Assembly (NCBI RefSeq): GCF_000803315.1
Contig: NZ_JRMH01000001.1
Location: 434,001 to 498,000 of the forward strand
DNA: 64,000 bases
Direction: 5' to 3'
From: Pectobacterium actinidiae
GTDB lineage: Bacteria > Pseudomonadota > Gammaproteobacteria > Enterobacterales > Enterobacteriaceae
The position numbers were made by a program, and so were the translations under genes. Every line of letters starts with the position of its first letter. The first letter of the stretch is position 1. Positions 29,410 to 37,294 of the stretch are shown one piece after another. The notes below the pieces were generated by a model. The model worked only from the letters and a program-made list of their open reading frames with translations, was not told where the DNA came from and ran no database searches.

Positions 29410-30039
29410 TTATGATGACGCTTCTTGTTGCTCCGCAGGCGCTGGTGGCGCGGCGTTTTCCGCTATCTGCGGTGCGCTTTCCCCTGCGGGAACACTGGGT
29501 CTGATGGCGGCATCGGTCAGAAAATCGATGACGCGCATGAGCGCTTCAGGCGCGGGTTGACGTTTTACCTGCGTGTGAATGCTGTATTTGGCGCGAGTGT
29601 CCGTGGCTCGGGTTTGTGCCGATTTGTGTGATACCCGGCCAGCCATTTTGACCTTGAATGCCCCCCATCCCAGCGAGGCCGCCAAATTGCCGTCTTCTCC
29701 GGTGTCATCGGATAAAGATTCACTCTGTGTGACTTCAAGCTCGAAATCGATCGTCCCTTCTTCAATAGAAATAATCGGATGGGTAATCGCGGCAATGAGC
29801 GGTATGCGCATCGTTTTTGTCACCGAACCTTTTGCGACTCCGCTTTCATCAATAAGCGTTTCGTCGTAGTCGAATTGGATGGCGACGGCTTTATTATTCT
29901 GAATGCAGACGGATAATAGAAAATCCGTATAGGCTTTGCTGGCTTGAACCTGGGCGTTAATCATTGCCTGTAATGGCCCGCTAATCATATTTTCCAACGG
30001 TAGCGCATTAATAACAGAACCGATAAATTGTGAATCCAT
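29410..30039 (-). CDS. DUF2589-type protein, copy A
   Basis: A 209-residue protein with the N-terminal helical segment PLENMISGPLQAMINAQVQA, a central beta-rich part (VAIQFDY, RIPLIAAITHP, FELEVTQ) and the closing pattern PEALMRVIDFLT, which I recognise as the DUF2589 family. The function is unknown. The last 30 residues are a low-complexity Pro/Ala/Glu tail. ATG 30039 follows GGAGG; an in-frame TTG 12 bases upstream is rejected because it overlaps that site. It is the first gene of the minus-strand biosynthetic run, 117 bases before the adenylation gene, and a relative lies at 34561-35154. Confidence 0.75.
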   Translation of the reverse strand: MDSQFIGSVINALPLENMISGPLQAMINAQVQASKAYTDFLLSVCIQNNKAVAIQFDYDETLIDESGVAKGSVTKTMRIPLIAAITHPIISIEEGTIDFELEVTQSESLSDDTGEDGNLAASLGWGAFKVKMAGRVSHKSAQTRATDTRAKYSIHTQVKRQPAPEALMRVIDFLTDAAIRPSVPAGESAPQIAENAAPPAPAEQQEASS

Positions 30040-30367
30040 CGGAGCCTCCAATTATCTACGAATAGGGTGGTGATGACTGTCAATAAAACATAGCAAAGGG
30101 AAGGGGAAATAATACCCGTCAGGGTACGGGGGGACTTTCGCATTCTGGCATAGTCCTTTTGGTATATAGGCAATAATGTCTTTTATTTGTTAAACCCATA
30201 CTCAGGTATGCGCATTATTTTATGTGTCTTTCCTGGTATTAGCATGACGAACCCATCATTACGTGTTCTCATTTTTATCGCATTAATTTTTCATCGCGTG
30301 AGATACCGGAAGTCGCGTTAGAACCATTCCCGCAAAAAGCATCCTTTTACAATATGGAAGGAAAATG
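30040..30367. promoter_or_regulatory. Divergent control region of the NRPS/PKS cluster
   Basis: 328 bases between the DUF2589-A gene (minus) and the A-PCP-C gene (plus), AT-rich and without a gene. It contains the TACCC-GTCA-GGGTA inverted repeat (30115-30128), the TATGCCA element at 30135-30163 and the near-palindrome ATACTCAGGTAT. No clear -35/-10 pair stands out. Confidence 0.5.
30135..30163 (-). promoter_or_regulatory. TATGCCA element, copy 1 (upstream of DUF2589-A)
   Basis: On the minus strand it reads GGACTATGCCAGAATGCG at its core, about 100 bases upstream of the DUF2589-A start. It matches the elements at 35277-35305 and 35488-35516 over the core TATGCCA-x-A-x-x-GC. It is probably a binding site for the regulator encoded at 35600; this is inferred. 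Confidence 0.5.
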
Positions 30368-33300
30368 ATGAAGAATAGAAAAACGGTCTTTGAAATTATT
30401 TCTGAATGGTCACTGAAAAGTCCCGAGAAGACGGCGGTGGAATTTAATGGCGACAGGCTGAATTATCAACAACTCGAGTCGCAGTCTCGCCGTTTGGCAG
30501 ACTATTTATTATCACATTATCCGGATAATAAACGGGGCAGAATTGCCGTCTATCTTGAACCTGGTGTGATGATGCCCGTAGTCTTGCTGGCTATTTTAAA
30601 AGCAGGACATACCTACGTTCCCCTCTCGCATTTTCATCCGTCAGAAAGAATTATCCAGATCCTTGATGATTCTTCGACATTTTTACTTATTTCCACGCGA
30701 GCGATGTTAAATAAAACGGCCATCGATAAGGTTTTTCCCTCTACGATGGTAGTAGAGGATATCCATTATCCTGCCGAGCCTGTGGCGACGTTGCCACCCG
30801 TTTGCGAAAACGATCTGGCTTATATTCTCTATACCTCCGGTTCAACTGGGAAGCCAAAAGGAGTGGCCATCGAACACCGGAACCTGAATTATTATTTGAA
30901 CTGGTTTAATGAGGATGTGTGGCCAGAGACGCGCGCGACGCTCCCTCTGACATCGACACTCAGCTTTGCCGCCGCTGTGACACAGCTTTATGCGCCTTTA
31001 TTACGTGGCGACACGCTGTTTATTTTGCCTGCCGACAGCCTGAATGAGCCAGAGGTGTTATTACGCTGGCATCAGCAACATCCAGACGGAGCCATTTATT
31101 GTGTGCCGACCGTTTGGGATGAACTGCTGCGCTATCAGGCATCTTCTTCTCACGCGTGGGCATTACCCAAAACGGTTTTTCTCTCCGGCGAGCCTGTCTC
31201 TTTTGATTTACAAGAGCGTACCTTCCAGCAGATTTCTGATGTCCGGCTCTTTAATCTGTATGGCCCGACGGAAACGACGGCCAACTGCTCATTTGCTGAA
31301 TTAAGGCCGGGAAAAAGTGTGACGCTCGGTAAGGCACTGCGTGGCAGCGACATTCTCATCGTGGATGAGAATCTGCGTCCCGTGGCTGAAGGGGAAGAAG
31401 GGGAAATTTGCGCGTTCGGTGAAGGCGTCGCCCGTGGCTATATTAACCGCGACGAATTAACACAGCAGCGTTTCTTCACTCATGTTCGAGCTGATAAACG
31501 CTCTTGGGGGCACCGCACTGGCGATCTAGGGAAAATGACGCCAGAAGGGGAGATCCTGTATCTGGGACGTATCGATCGCCAGATTAAGATTAATGGCATT
31601 CGTATCGAGCCTGAGGAAGTCGAAATCGTGTTACGTCAGCATGGTGATATCGACAAGGCGCTGGTGCGGCCGATTCAGGAAAACGGGCGTCAGCGCCTGG
31701 TGGCCTATCTGGTGAGCCGTAACCCGTCGCTTGCTACGAACGATTTGCGTCGCTTCTTGCAGGATAAACTGCCGCGAGCGATGCATCCGTCCCACTTTAT
31801 TATGCTGGAAACCCTGCCCAAATTGCCTAACGGAAAATTGGATGTGAGCCGACTTCCAGAGCCTTGTCCGCAGCGTCCTGAGTTGGGATATCCTGTTAAA
31901 GCCGCAGGTAATGAGCTGGAACAGGAACTGATCGATATCTGGCAAGAGGTGCTTGGTTTTCGTGAACTCGGTGCCAACGATAACTTTTTTGATTTAGGGG
32001 GCGATTCGCTTCAGGCGATGAAAGCCAGGCTGCTAATTAGAAAGCGGCTGTTTAGTGAAATTGATTACCCGTTATTTTTCAACAATGCGACGCCCCATCT
32101 GCTGGCTTTCATCGTCCCTTACTATGTTAACGATGATGAACCCGCGTTTGACGAGAGCAAGACGGATATCGAGGCGCTCGAACCCTCATCGCAGCAGCGT
32201 TATTTTCTGACGCTGGATCAGCTCAGCCCAGAGCCTTCGGTCTATCAATTGGCTTTTCGTCTGGCGATAAAAGGAGCACTGGATGAATCTGCCGTGGAAT
32301 GGAGTATTCGGCGTATTCTTGAAGGTAATCCGGTACTGCGAACCCGCTTCGATCTGGATCGACTACAGTGCCTTGAGGGGGATTATCCGATTGAAGCGAT
32401 CCCAATTGAACGGCTGACGGCGTTCTCTCCCGATGGAGAGACGAATACGCTGAGCGACAGACGACTGATGGAACTGGTCAGTACGCCAGAGATGGATGTA
32501 GAACACTCGCCGCTCATCTGTTTTCATCTGGTTTCGCTGACGGCGCAGCGGCATATTCTGCTGGGACGTGTACACCATACGGTATTCGACCATGACGCTA
32601 TTGGTTTGTTCTTCAATCAGTTTGTTGATTACGTTCGTGCTTATAGCGCTGGCGATCGCAGCTATCGAATAGGCTGTGGGGATCGCCATCTGCGCTATCG
32701 GCAGCAGCAACGTCGCACCAAAGATCAGTGCTATCCGGGAGAGCGCCAGTTCTGGCTGGATAAAATGGAGGATTACCTGGCAGCAGGGGCCGATGCGACG
32801 GCATTTCCGCTCAGTGACAGTCAGGATGGGGAAAATTATTGGTGCATCTTGTCAGATACGCTGACGCAGGCGATAAAGCACTATGCCCAGCAGCATCGTA
32901 CGACGCCGTTTGTCTGCATGCTAACCGCTTTTACCCTGCTGCTCAAAACGACAAACTATCGTCATGTTCCCATCGGTATTCCGGTATCGAACCGTATGCT
33001 GACTGAAAACGCCACCACGATAGGCTGCTTCGTTAACATGGTGGCTTACTACGATGATTCGCCGGTTCAGGAATCTTTCAACACGCTTTTGGCTCGCAGC
33101 CAGAATAAGATTCATGCCATTTTAGACCATCAGACGTTACCCTATGATGTGCTAATGGCTGACGTCCGGGCCAAAGGATGGTCTGATAAGCTGCGTTTTC
33201 CTGTCAGTTTTAACTATCTGACTGCCATGCCGCCGGCGATAAAAATTAATGAGACTGTCTATCAGATCGCGGATATTGCTCATTGTCAGGCTCGGCTGGA

Positions 33301-33463
33301 TTTAACGCTTTCTGTTTATGATGATGAGGCACTGACACTGTGCTTTAATTATCAGAAAGTGGCTTTTAAAGCGGAAGAGATTGCCGTGCTGTCCCATCAG
33401 TACCATCAAATTCTGATGGATATCGTACAGCCAAAAACTTCTCTCTTTCACAGTAGTCTATAG
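30368..33463 (+). CDS. NRPS A-PCP-C with non-canonical adenylation pocket
   Basis: 1031 residues, domain order A (about 1-495), PCP (Ser547 in LGGDSL) and C (about 605-1020). The A domain has YILYTSGSTGKPKG and GRIDRQIKING, but at the position of the conserved Asp that binds the alpha-amino group it has Ala (LSFAAAV), giving an approximate pocket AATYFSLANK. This suggests a substrate without a normal alpha-amino group, such as a carboxylic, hydroxy or beta-amino acid. The C domain motif reads HHTVFDH, with the catalytic His pair and Asp but not the usual Gly. ATG 30368 is preferred over 30365 on spacing to AAGGA. It is divergent from the rest of the cluster; a starter role is likely. Confidence 0.9.
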   Translation: MKNRKTVFEIISEWSLKSPEKTAVEFNGDRLNYQQLESQSRRLADYLLSHYPDNKRGRIAVYLEPGVMMPVVLLAILKAGHTYVPLSHFHPSERIIQILDDSSTFLLISTRAMLNKTAIDKVFPSTMVVEDIHYPAEPVATLPPVCENDLAYILYTSGSTGKPKGVAIEHRNLNYYLNWFNEDVWPETRATLPLTSTLSFAAAVTQLYAPLLRGDTLFILPADSLNEPEVLLRWHQQHPDGAIYCVPTVWDELLRYQASSSHAWALPKTVFLSGEPVSFDLQERTFQQISDVRLFNLYGPTETTANCSFAELRPGKSVTLGKALRGSDILIVDENLRPVAEGEEGEICAFGEGVARGYINRDELTQQRFFTHVRADKRSWGHRTGDLGKMTPEGEILYLGRIDRQIKINGIRIEPEEVEIVLRQHGDIDKALVRPIQENGRQRLVAYLVSRNPSLATNDLRRFLQDKLPRAMHPSHFIMLETLPKLPNGKLDVSRLPEPCPQRPELGYPVKAAGNELEQELIDIWQEVLGFRELGANDNFFDLGGDSLQAMKARLLIRKRLFSEIDYPLFFNNATPHLLAFIVPYYVNDDEPAFDESKTDIEALEPSSQQRYFLTLDQLSPEPSVYQLAFRLAIKGALDESAVEWSIRRILEGNPVLRTRFDLDRLQCLEGDYPIEAIPIERLTAFSPDGETNTLSDRRLMELVSTPEMDVEHSPLICFHLVSLTAQRHILLGRVHHTVFDHDAIGLFFNQFVDYVRAYSAGDRSYRIGCGDRHLRYRQQQRRTKDQCYPGERQFWLDKMEDYLAAGADATAFPLSDSQDGENYWCILSDTLTQAIKHYAQQHRTTPFVCMLTAFTLLLKTTNYRHVPIGIPVSNRMLTENATTIGCFVNMVAYYDDSPVQESFNTLLARSQNKIHAILDHQTLPYDVLMADVRAKGWSDKLRFPVSFNYLTAMPPAIKINETVYQIADIAHCQARLDLTLSVYDDEALTLCFNYQKVAFKAEEIAVLSHQYHQILMDIVQPKTSLFHSSL

Positions 33464-33474
33464 GTCAGATAAAC

Positions 33475-33499
33475 AAGGCGTCCCTTACAGAGACGCCTT
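33475..33499 (+). terminator. Weak hairpin after the A-PCP-C gene
   Basis: AAGGCGTC / GACGCCTT with a 9-base loop, starting 11 bases after the stop codon. No real T-run follows, so termination would be inefficient or rho-assisted. Confidence 0.4.
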
Positions 33500-33622
33500 C
33501 GTTGGGGAAATCCTACATGTATTTGACTGGATGGCCGGACGAATGGAGAAGAGGAATGTGGCGGCAGGAAGGCGGTTCGGCACCTTCCTGTCTGCGGACG
33601 ACTTACAGCTGAAAATAGGGCA

Positions 33623-34054
33623 TTAATTGTCTGACGAATTTTTGTCATCGGGCATTTTTTTCCGGGCCTCAGTAATCAAATGAACGCCTTTCTTGGCCTG
33701 TTTTATTTCCGATGCAACATCCAGAATATCGTTATTCTCCCGATAGCTGAAGAAATTTGCGATTAGCGTAACCAGGCCTACGCTAATCGCGCCAACCAGA
33801 TAACCTAATCCTATTGCGTTCTCCATTTTACTAATATTAACGTGCAGCAACTCGGCGATAATCCCTACCAGTGAGAAGGCCGCTGAAATGCTGATGATGA
33901 TAATGATTAATGCGGCAATAAATTTGTCGTAGTTATTCAGTTTCTGCGGTCGCCAAAAGAAGGAAATACTGAGGCCGCCGAATAATCCGGCAACGGATGC
34001 AATAATATCACTGATCAGAATGTCATAAATGATAGGAAGTTCTGAAGTATCCAT
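33623..34054 (-). CDS. Small three-helix membrane protein, holin-like
   Basis: 143 residues from ATG 34054, the start that leaves a short polar N-terminus before the first hydrophobic segment; the longer open frame reads back into the lysozyme gene. Three membrane helices are evident (about 10-32, 42-68 and 76-100), followed by a charged C-terminal tail (EIKQAKK, EARKKMPDDK). This layout matches class I phage holins, and the gene follows a GH24 endolysin gene by 52 bases. There is no sequence motif that proves holin function; a signalling or immunity membrane protein is the alternative. Confidence 0.5.
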   Translation of the reverse strand: MDTSELPIIYDILISDIIASVAGLFGGLSISFFWRPQKLNNYDKFIAALIIIIISISAAFSLVGIIAELLHVNISKMENAIGLGYLVGAISVGLVTLIANFFSYRENNDILDVASEIKQAKKGVHLITEARKKMPDDKNSSDN

Positions 34055-34106
34055 AATATATCCACAATGATTTTTTCTATGAAATAACCTTTTTAAATTT
34101 TTACTA

Positions 34107-34568
34107 TTAGCTTGGTGTGATGGATTGTAGGAACAGTGCTTTCTCTGCTTCTCTACGGCGCAGGAGTCCTTCCACAACTTGTTCACCATCTTTGTCCCAA
34201 CGTGGAAATTGATCGGCAGCGGCGTTATAATTACCCTGATTCAGCAGACGTAATAATGTCGACGTTTCCAGACTTTCTACTCCCAGATTGTAGGTAAATG
34301 ATGTTAGTGCACCAAATTGATTTCCGTTGAGATCAACATTCACATAATGTTGAACACCGGCTTCCGCTGTTTTTAAGTCCTGCCGTAATAGTAAGTCGGC
34401 TTCCTGAAGGGTAATGCCGTTATCAAAATTTTCATGTGGCAGTATTAAATGTCCATACCCAATGGTCCATCTGCCTGCGGTATCGAGATACTTTGTTAAT
34501 TTCAATCCTTCAAAGCTCTTAATGAGATCGAGACCGGCTTCATTGATCGTGTCTGGAATATTAGCCAT
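34107..34568 (-). CDS. GH24 (T4-type) lysozyme / endolysin
   Basis: A 153-residue phage-type muramidase. The catalytic triad with T4-lysozyme spacing is clear: Glu20 in SFEG, Asp29 in YLDTAG and Thr35 in RWTIGYGH. FTYNLG and LLRRREAEKALF are further family motifs. There is no signal peptide or signal-arrest-release segment, so it would need a pore or lysis to reach the murein. ATG 34568 overlaps the end of the DUF2589-B gene by 8 bases with AAAGGA upstream, which indicates translational coupling. No other phage genes are nearby. Confidence 0.9.
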   Translation of the reverse strand: MANIPDTINEAGLDLIKSFEGLKLTKYLDTAGRWTIGYGHLILPHENFDNGITLQEADLLLRQDLKTAEAGVQHYVNVDLNGNQFGALTSFTYNLGVESLETSTLLRLLNQGNYNAAADQFPRWDKDGEQVVEGLLRRREAEKALFLQSITPS

Positions 34569-35154
34569 TGTTTTTTTCCTTTTGCGTTATTCGGGGGAGA
34601 ATGAGATTGGTGTATTCATCAATTAACCGCATGATGCTTTCTGGAGGATCCAGCGCAGTGAATTGCATTTCTATATCGACGTGCTGACTATTCCTGCCTT
34701 TTTTGTTTTTGCCTGAAGGTGACATGCTGACGTGAAAATTAGTGATGTGATGATCGTCTAAAGATGAGTCTATGTCGTCCTGACTGACCGCATCAGTTCT
34801 CACTGTCATTTGTACTTTCATTTTTTCCAGCATCAACCCTCTTGGGGTAGAAAGGGCAACCAGAGGCAGTTCGACGTGGTGTCGGGGATCGAGTTGAATC
34901 GCAACCGTCTTTGGGGTTAACACGCCATCAGCGTTACGTTCAAAAAATGGATCGAGAGTTTGTTGATATTGATGAGCGATAAATTGATTGGCGGCTGTGG
35001 CTGCATGCTGCATGCCGCGAGCAATGTCCGCTAGCGTCATTGCCTTTGGTGACGTGATGCTATCGTTCAGTGTGGAATGGGAGGGGGCTTTTTGAGTATT
35101 ATCGCCATTTTCTGTTTTTTTATTTTCCCCCGTTATCCAGTTCTTGAATGACAT
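34561..35154 (-). CDS. DUF2589-type protein, copy B
   Basis: A 197-residue relative of the product at 29410-30039. The N-terminal 40 residues are polar and charged. A helical stretch TLADIARGMQHAATAANQF follows, then the beta-rich section (TVAIQLDP, VELPLVAL, KVQMTVR) and the final DPPESIMRLIDEYTNLILP, which parallels PEALMRVIDFLT in copy A. A basic loop, SGKNKKGRNSQ, is specific to this copy. AAGGAG lies 6 bases upstream of ATG 35154. It is translationally coupled to the endolysin gene. Function unknown; co-encoding with lysis-type genes suggests a cargo or envelope role. Confidence 0.65.
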   Translation of the reverse strand: MSFKNWITGENKKTENGDNTQKAPSHSTLNDSITSPKAMTLADIARGMQHAATAANQFIAHQYQQTLDPFFERNADGVLTPKTVAIQLDPRHHVELPLVALSTPRGLMLEKMKVQMTVRTDAVSQDDIDSSLDDHHITNFHVSMSPSGKNKKGRNSQHVDIEMQFTALDPPESIMRLIDEYTNLILPRITQKEKNNG

Positions 35155-35276
35155 TTGTTCTCCTTATCTTATTCTTCAGGCGATAAAAACAAATAGCCTG
35201 GAGTGAAATAAATGATAATTTGAGAAGACGTTAACAGCTAATGAGGCGGGCGCGTATCAGCCATTGTGTTAAAGGT

Positions 35277-35305
35277 GTAATGCAATATGGCATAGGCTAT
35301 TTACC
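35277..35305 (-). promoter_or_regulatory. TATGCCA element, copy 2 (upstream of DUF2589-B)
   Basis: On the minus strand it begins GGTAAATAGCCTATGCCA. It is identical to copy 3 at 22 of 29 positions and lies about 125 bases upstream of the DUF2589-B start. Confidence 0.55.
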
Positions 35306-35487
35306 CCCTGTTTTATATTTATTCATGTTTTAAATGTCTTCGGTAAATATTTCTTATCTTTATGAAATCATTACGCCATTAGAACGTGTTTTGAGATAGT
35401 ATTTCATTGCTAAAAGTATTCCTCTTTGAGTCGGTAATCTAAAAATATCATGTCAGTATGTGCGAATGAATATAGCCCAGTCTATAA

Positions 35488-35516
35488 GGTAAACGGCATA
35501 TGCCAAATGGCGTGAC
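35488..35516 (+). promoter_or_regulatory. TATGCCA element, copy 3 (upstream of the regulator)
   Basis: It begins GGTAAACGGCATATGCCA on the plus strand, in inverted orientation to copy 2, and ends 83 bases before the regulator start. Autoregulation is a natural inference. Confidence 0.55.
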
Positions 35517-35599
35517 ATCATATCTTTCAAGATAGGCTAAAACTTCTTAGAGGGTGTTTTTAAATATGGCATTTTAAAATAAAGGTAAATGGAGATTGC

Positions 35600-36217
35600 A
35601 TGGTGAACGTTGTTATCATTGACAAATCCCCTGTTTTCATTCAGGGGTTATCTGTTGGGCTGAATGATTTTATGCACGGTGTCAATATTGTTGGCGTAAA
35701 GGAAATTGACGAAGTATGGCCTTTCCTCGAGGAGATGAACAACGCTTTTATTTTACTAAATTGTAATAAAGAAAATGAAGAATACAGTTTATTCCTTGAG
35801 GTTCTACATGAAAAATATATTAGCGCCAGTGTGATTGTGATGGTTGATACTATTGAAAGACATATTTTGAATTACTATCTGAAACACCATGTTATGGGCG
35901 TCATTCTTAAAACATCACCCGTTGATTCTATTGCTCAGGCATTAAAAACGGTATCGATGGGTATGGTCTGTTTGCCGGATGATGGGGTGATCTATGAGGG
36001 GTGGAGTGTCGATAACAGCGTAAAAGGCAAACTCAGTGAAAGGCAGCATGAGGTTCTACAACTGATAGCGTCAGGCGCTTCTAACAAACAAATCAGTCGG
36101 ACGTTAAACATCAGTGCAGGAACGGTGAAATCGCACCTGGAGTCGATTTTCAGGCGGCTTAATGTGCGTAACAGAACACAGGCTGCGATCGTACTATTAG
36201 AAGAAGAACGAAGATAA
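35600..36217 (+). CDS. LuxR/NarL-type regulator with degenerate receiver domain
   Basis: 205 residues. The C-terminal LuxR helix-turn-helix (about 140-200: LSERQHEVLQLIASGASNKQISRTLNISAGTVKSHL) is complete. The N-terminal part (1-120) has receiver-like order, starting NVVIIDKSPVFIQGL and with a conserved-type Lys in GVILKTSP. At the expected phospho-acceptor site it reads ILLNCNK, with Asn/Cys instead of Asp, and only one of the usual early acidic pair is kept. It is therefore probably not controlled by ordinary phosphorylation. No partner kinase is nearby. It is divergent from the DUF2589-B/endolysin operon; GGAG precedes ATG 35600. Confidence 0.85.
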   Translation: MVNVVIIDKSPVFIQGLSVGLNDFMHGVNIVGVKEIDEVWPFLEEMNNAFILLNCNKENEEYSLFLEVLHEKYISASVIVMVDTIERHILNYYLKHHVMGVILKTSPVDSIAQALKTVSMGMVCLPDDGVIYEGWSVDNSVKGKLSERQHEVLQLIASGASNKQISRTLNISAGTVKSHLESIFRRLNVRNRTQAAIVLLEEERR

Positions 36218-36525
36218 ATTCTACACCATTATATTATTGAGTTATTGTTTGATTTACGCACCAGGGAATCCCCCACAGCATCACCTTTTTCAGCTATTCC
36301 AGGCGTCTGTGCCTTTTTTGCAGCGGTTGGCCTGTTTTGTGGCTAGCGTGACGACACAAGACCTGTTTATGAACAGTGGAATGCCATCACGCGGTAGCCG
36401 CTTCTACGCCCACCATGATTATTGACAAAAGAATGTATTTCGCGTATAAGAATCGCCTTCGAACCAATCCTATGGATGACTTGCATTTGTGCAGTTGTCA
36501 GCGTAGTATTTGCCACGATTTCGGA
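36218..36525. other. Gene-free stretch before tRNA-fMet
   Basis: 308 bases holding the tRNA promoter at 36422-36450 and no convincing reading frame; the short open frames here lack ribosome-binding sites. It contains the right boundary between the accessory block and the core genome. Confidence 0.6.
36422..36450 (+). promoter_or_regulatory. Strong sigma-70 promoter of the tRNA-fMet/rimP operon
   Basis: Perfect -35 TTGACA, 17-base spacer and TATAAG. The predicted start lies about 70 bases before the tRNA. In E. coli the metY promoter drives metY-rimP-nusA-infB. Confidence 0.8.
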
Positions 36526-36602
<77 letters not shown>

Positions 36603-36739
36603 CTTAACTTCCAGTAAAGTGTTTTTTCAAATACGTTCTTCACTCAATTTCTATCTCTTTTTGCAGTGATTTTTGAAAAAATCCTTCACCGAAAGTTATG
36701 CCGCATCGGTAAGCGGTATTAGGGTCCAGTTGCATAAAG

Positions 36740-36761
36740 CCCCGATTTATCGGGGTTTTTT
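36740..36761 (+). terminator. Terminator between tRNA-fMet and rimP
   Basis: CCCCGA / TCGGGG with loop TTTA, then TTTTTT. A second small hairpin GGGC...GCCC with a T-run follows at 36783-36803. Read-through would be needed for the downstream operon, as in E. coli. Confidence 0.8.
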
Positions 36762-36820
36762 GTTATTTGGCAACAAACAACTGGGCTATTAGGCCCTTTT
36801 TTTATGTCTTGGGGGTGGAC

Positions 36821-37273
36821 TTGTCCACATTAGAGCAAAAATTAACAGAGATGATTTCAGCACCCGTTGCCGCATTAGGCTACGAATTGGTTGGGATTGA
36901 ATTCATCCGTAGTCGCCAATCGACGCTGCGTATCTATATTGATAGTGAAGATGGAATCACTGTTGATGATTGTGCTGATGTCAGCCACCAGGTCAGTGCG
37001 GTATTGGACGTAGAAGATCCAATCACTGTCGCCTATAACCTGGAGGTTTCGTCTCCAGGACTTGAGCGTCCCTTATTCACGGCAGCACATTATCTGCATT
37101 TCGTTGGTGAAGAAGTCACCGTGGTGCTGCGTATGGCAGTCCAGAATCGCCGTAAATGGTTGGGTGTGATCAAAGCTGTTGACGGCGAAATGATCACCAT
37201 AACAGTGGAAGGCAAAGATGAAGTATTCGCGCTGAGCAACATTCAGAAAGCGAATCTTGTACCCCACTTTTAA
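36821..37273 (+). CDS. rimP: Ribosome maturation factor RimP
   Basis: A 30S maturation factor. The TTG at 36821 ([11 protein letters not shown]) gives 150 residues, the E. coli length, and GGGGGTGG just upstream can serve as the ribosome-binding site; a GTG at 36815 is an alternative, and the ATG at 36767 lies within the terminator region. Signature stretches are [20 protein letters not shown] and [14 protein letters not shown]. It is the first protein gene of the rimP-nusA-infB operon. Confidence 0.93.
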   Translation: MSTLEQKLTEMISAPVAALGYELVGIEFIRSRQSTLRIYIDSEDGITVDDCADVSHQVSAVLDVEDPITVAYNLEVSSPGLERPLFTAAHYLHFVGEEVTVVLRMAVQNRRKWLGVIKAVDGEMITITVEGKDEVFALSNIQKANLVPHF

Positions 37274-37294
37274 AGTTTGGATGAGGCAACTAGG

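Larger units (their letters stand above)
35155..35599. promoter_or_regulatory. Divergent control region, DUF2589-B operon / LuxR-type regulator
   Basis: 445 bases with no gene, clearly AT-rich compared with the flanking core genome. It holds two copies of the TATGCCA element facing away from each other (35277-35305 minus, 35488-35516 plus). No confident -10/-35 pair is called. Confidence 0.55.

Noticed and set aside
17343..33463. Siderophore (enterobactin-like) cluster
   Set aside because: No catechol genes (entABC/E type), no Fur box near the cluster, and the terminal A domain has an Asp code rather than Ser; the Fur-box receptor is 27 kb away.
33623..35154. Prophage remnant
   Set aside because: Only an endolysin and a holin-like gene are present; no integrase, structural, replication or attachment-site features are visible, so a stand-alone cassette is the better reading.
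15521..36525. Integrative element with attachment repeats at the two tRNA genes
   Set aside because: I looked for copies of the tRNA 3' ends inside the block and for an integrase and saw neither.
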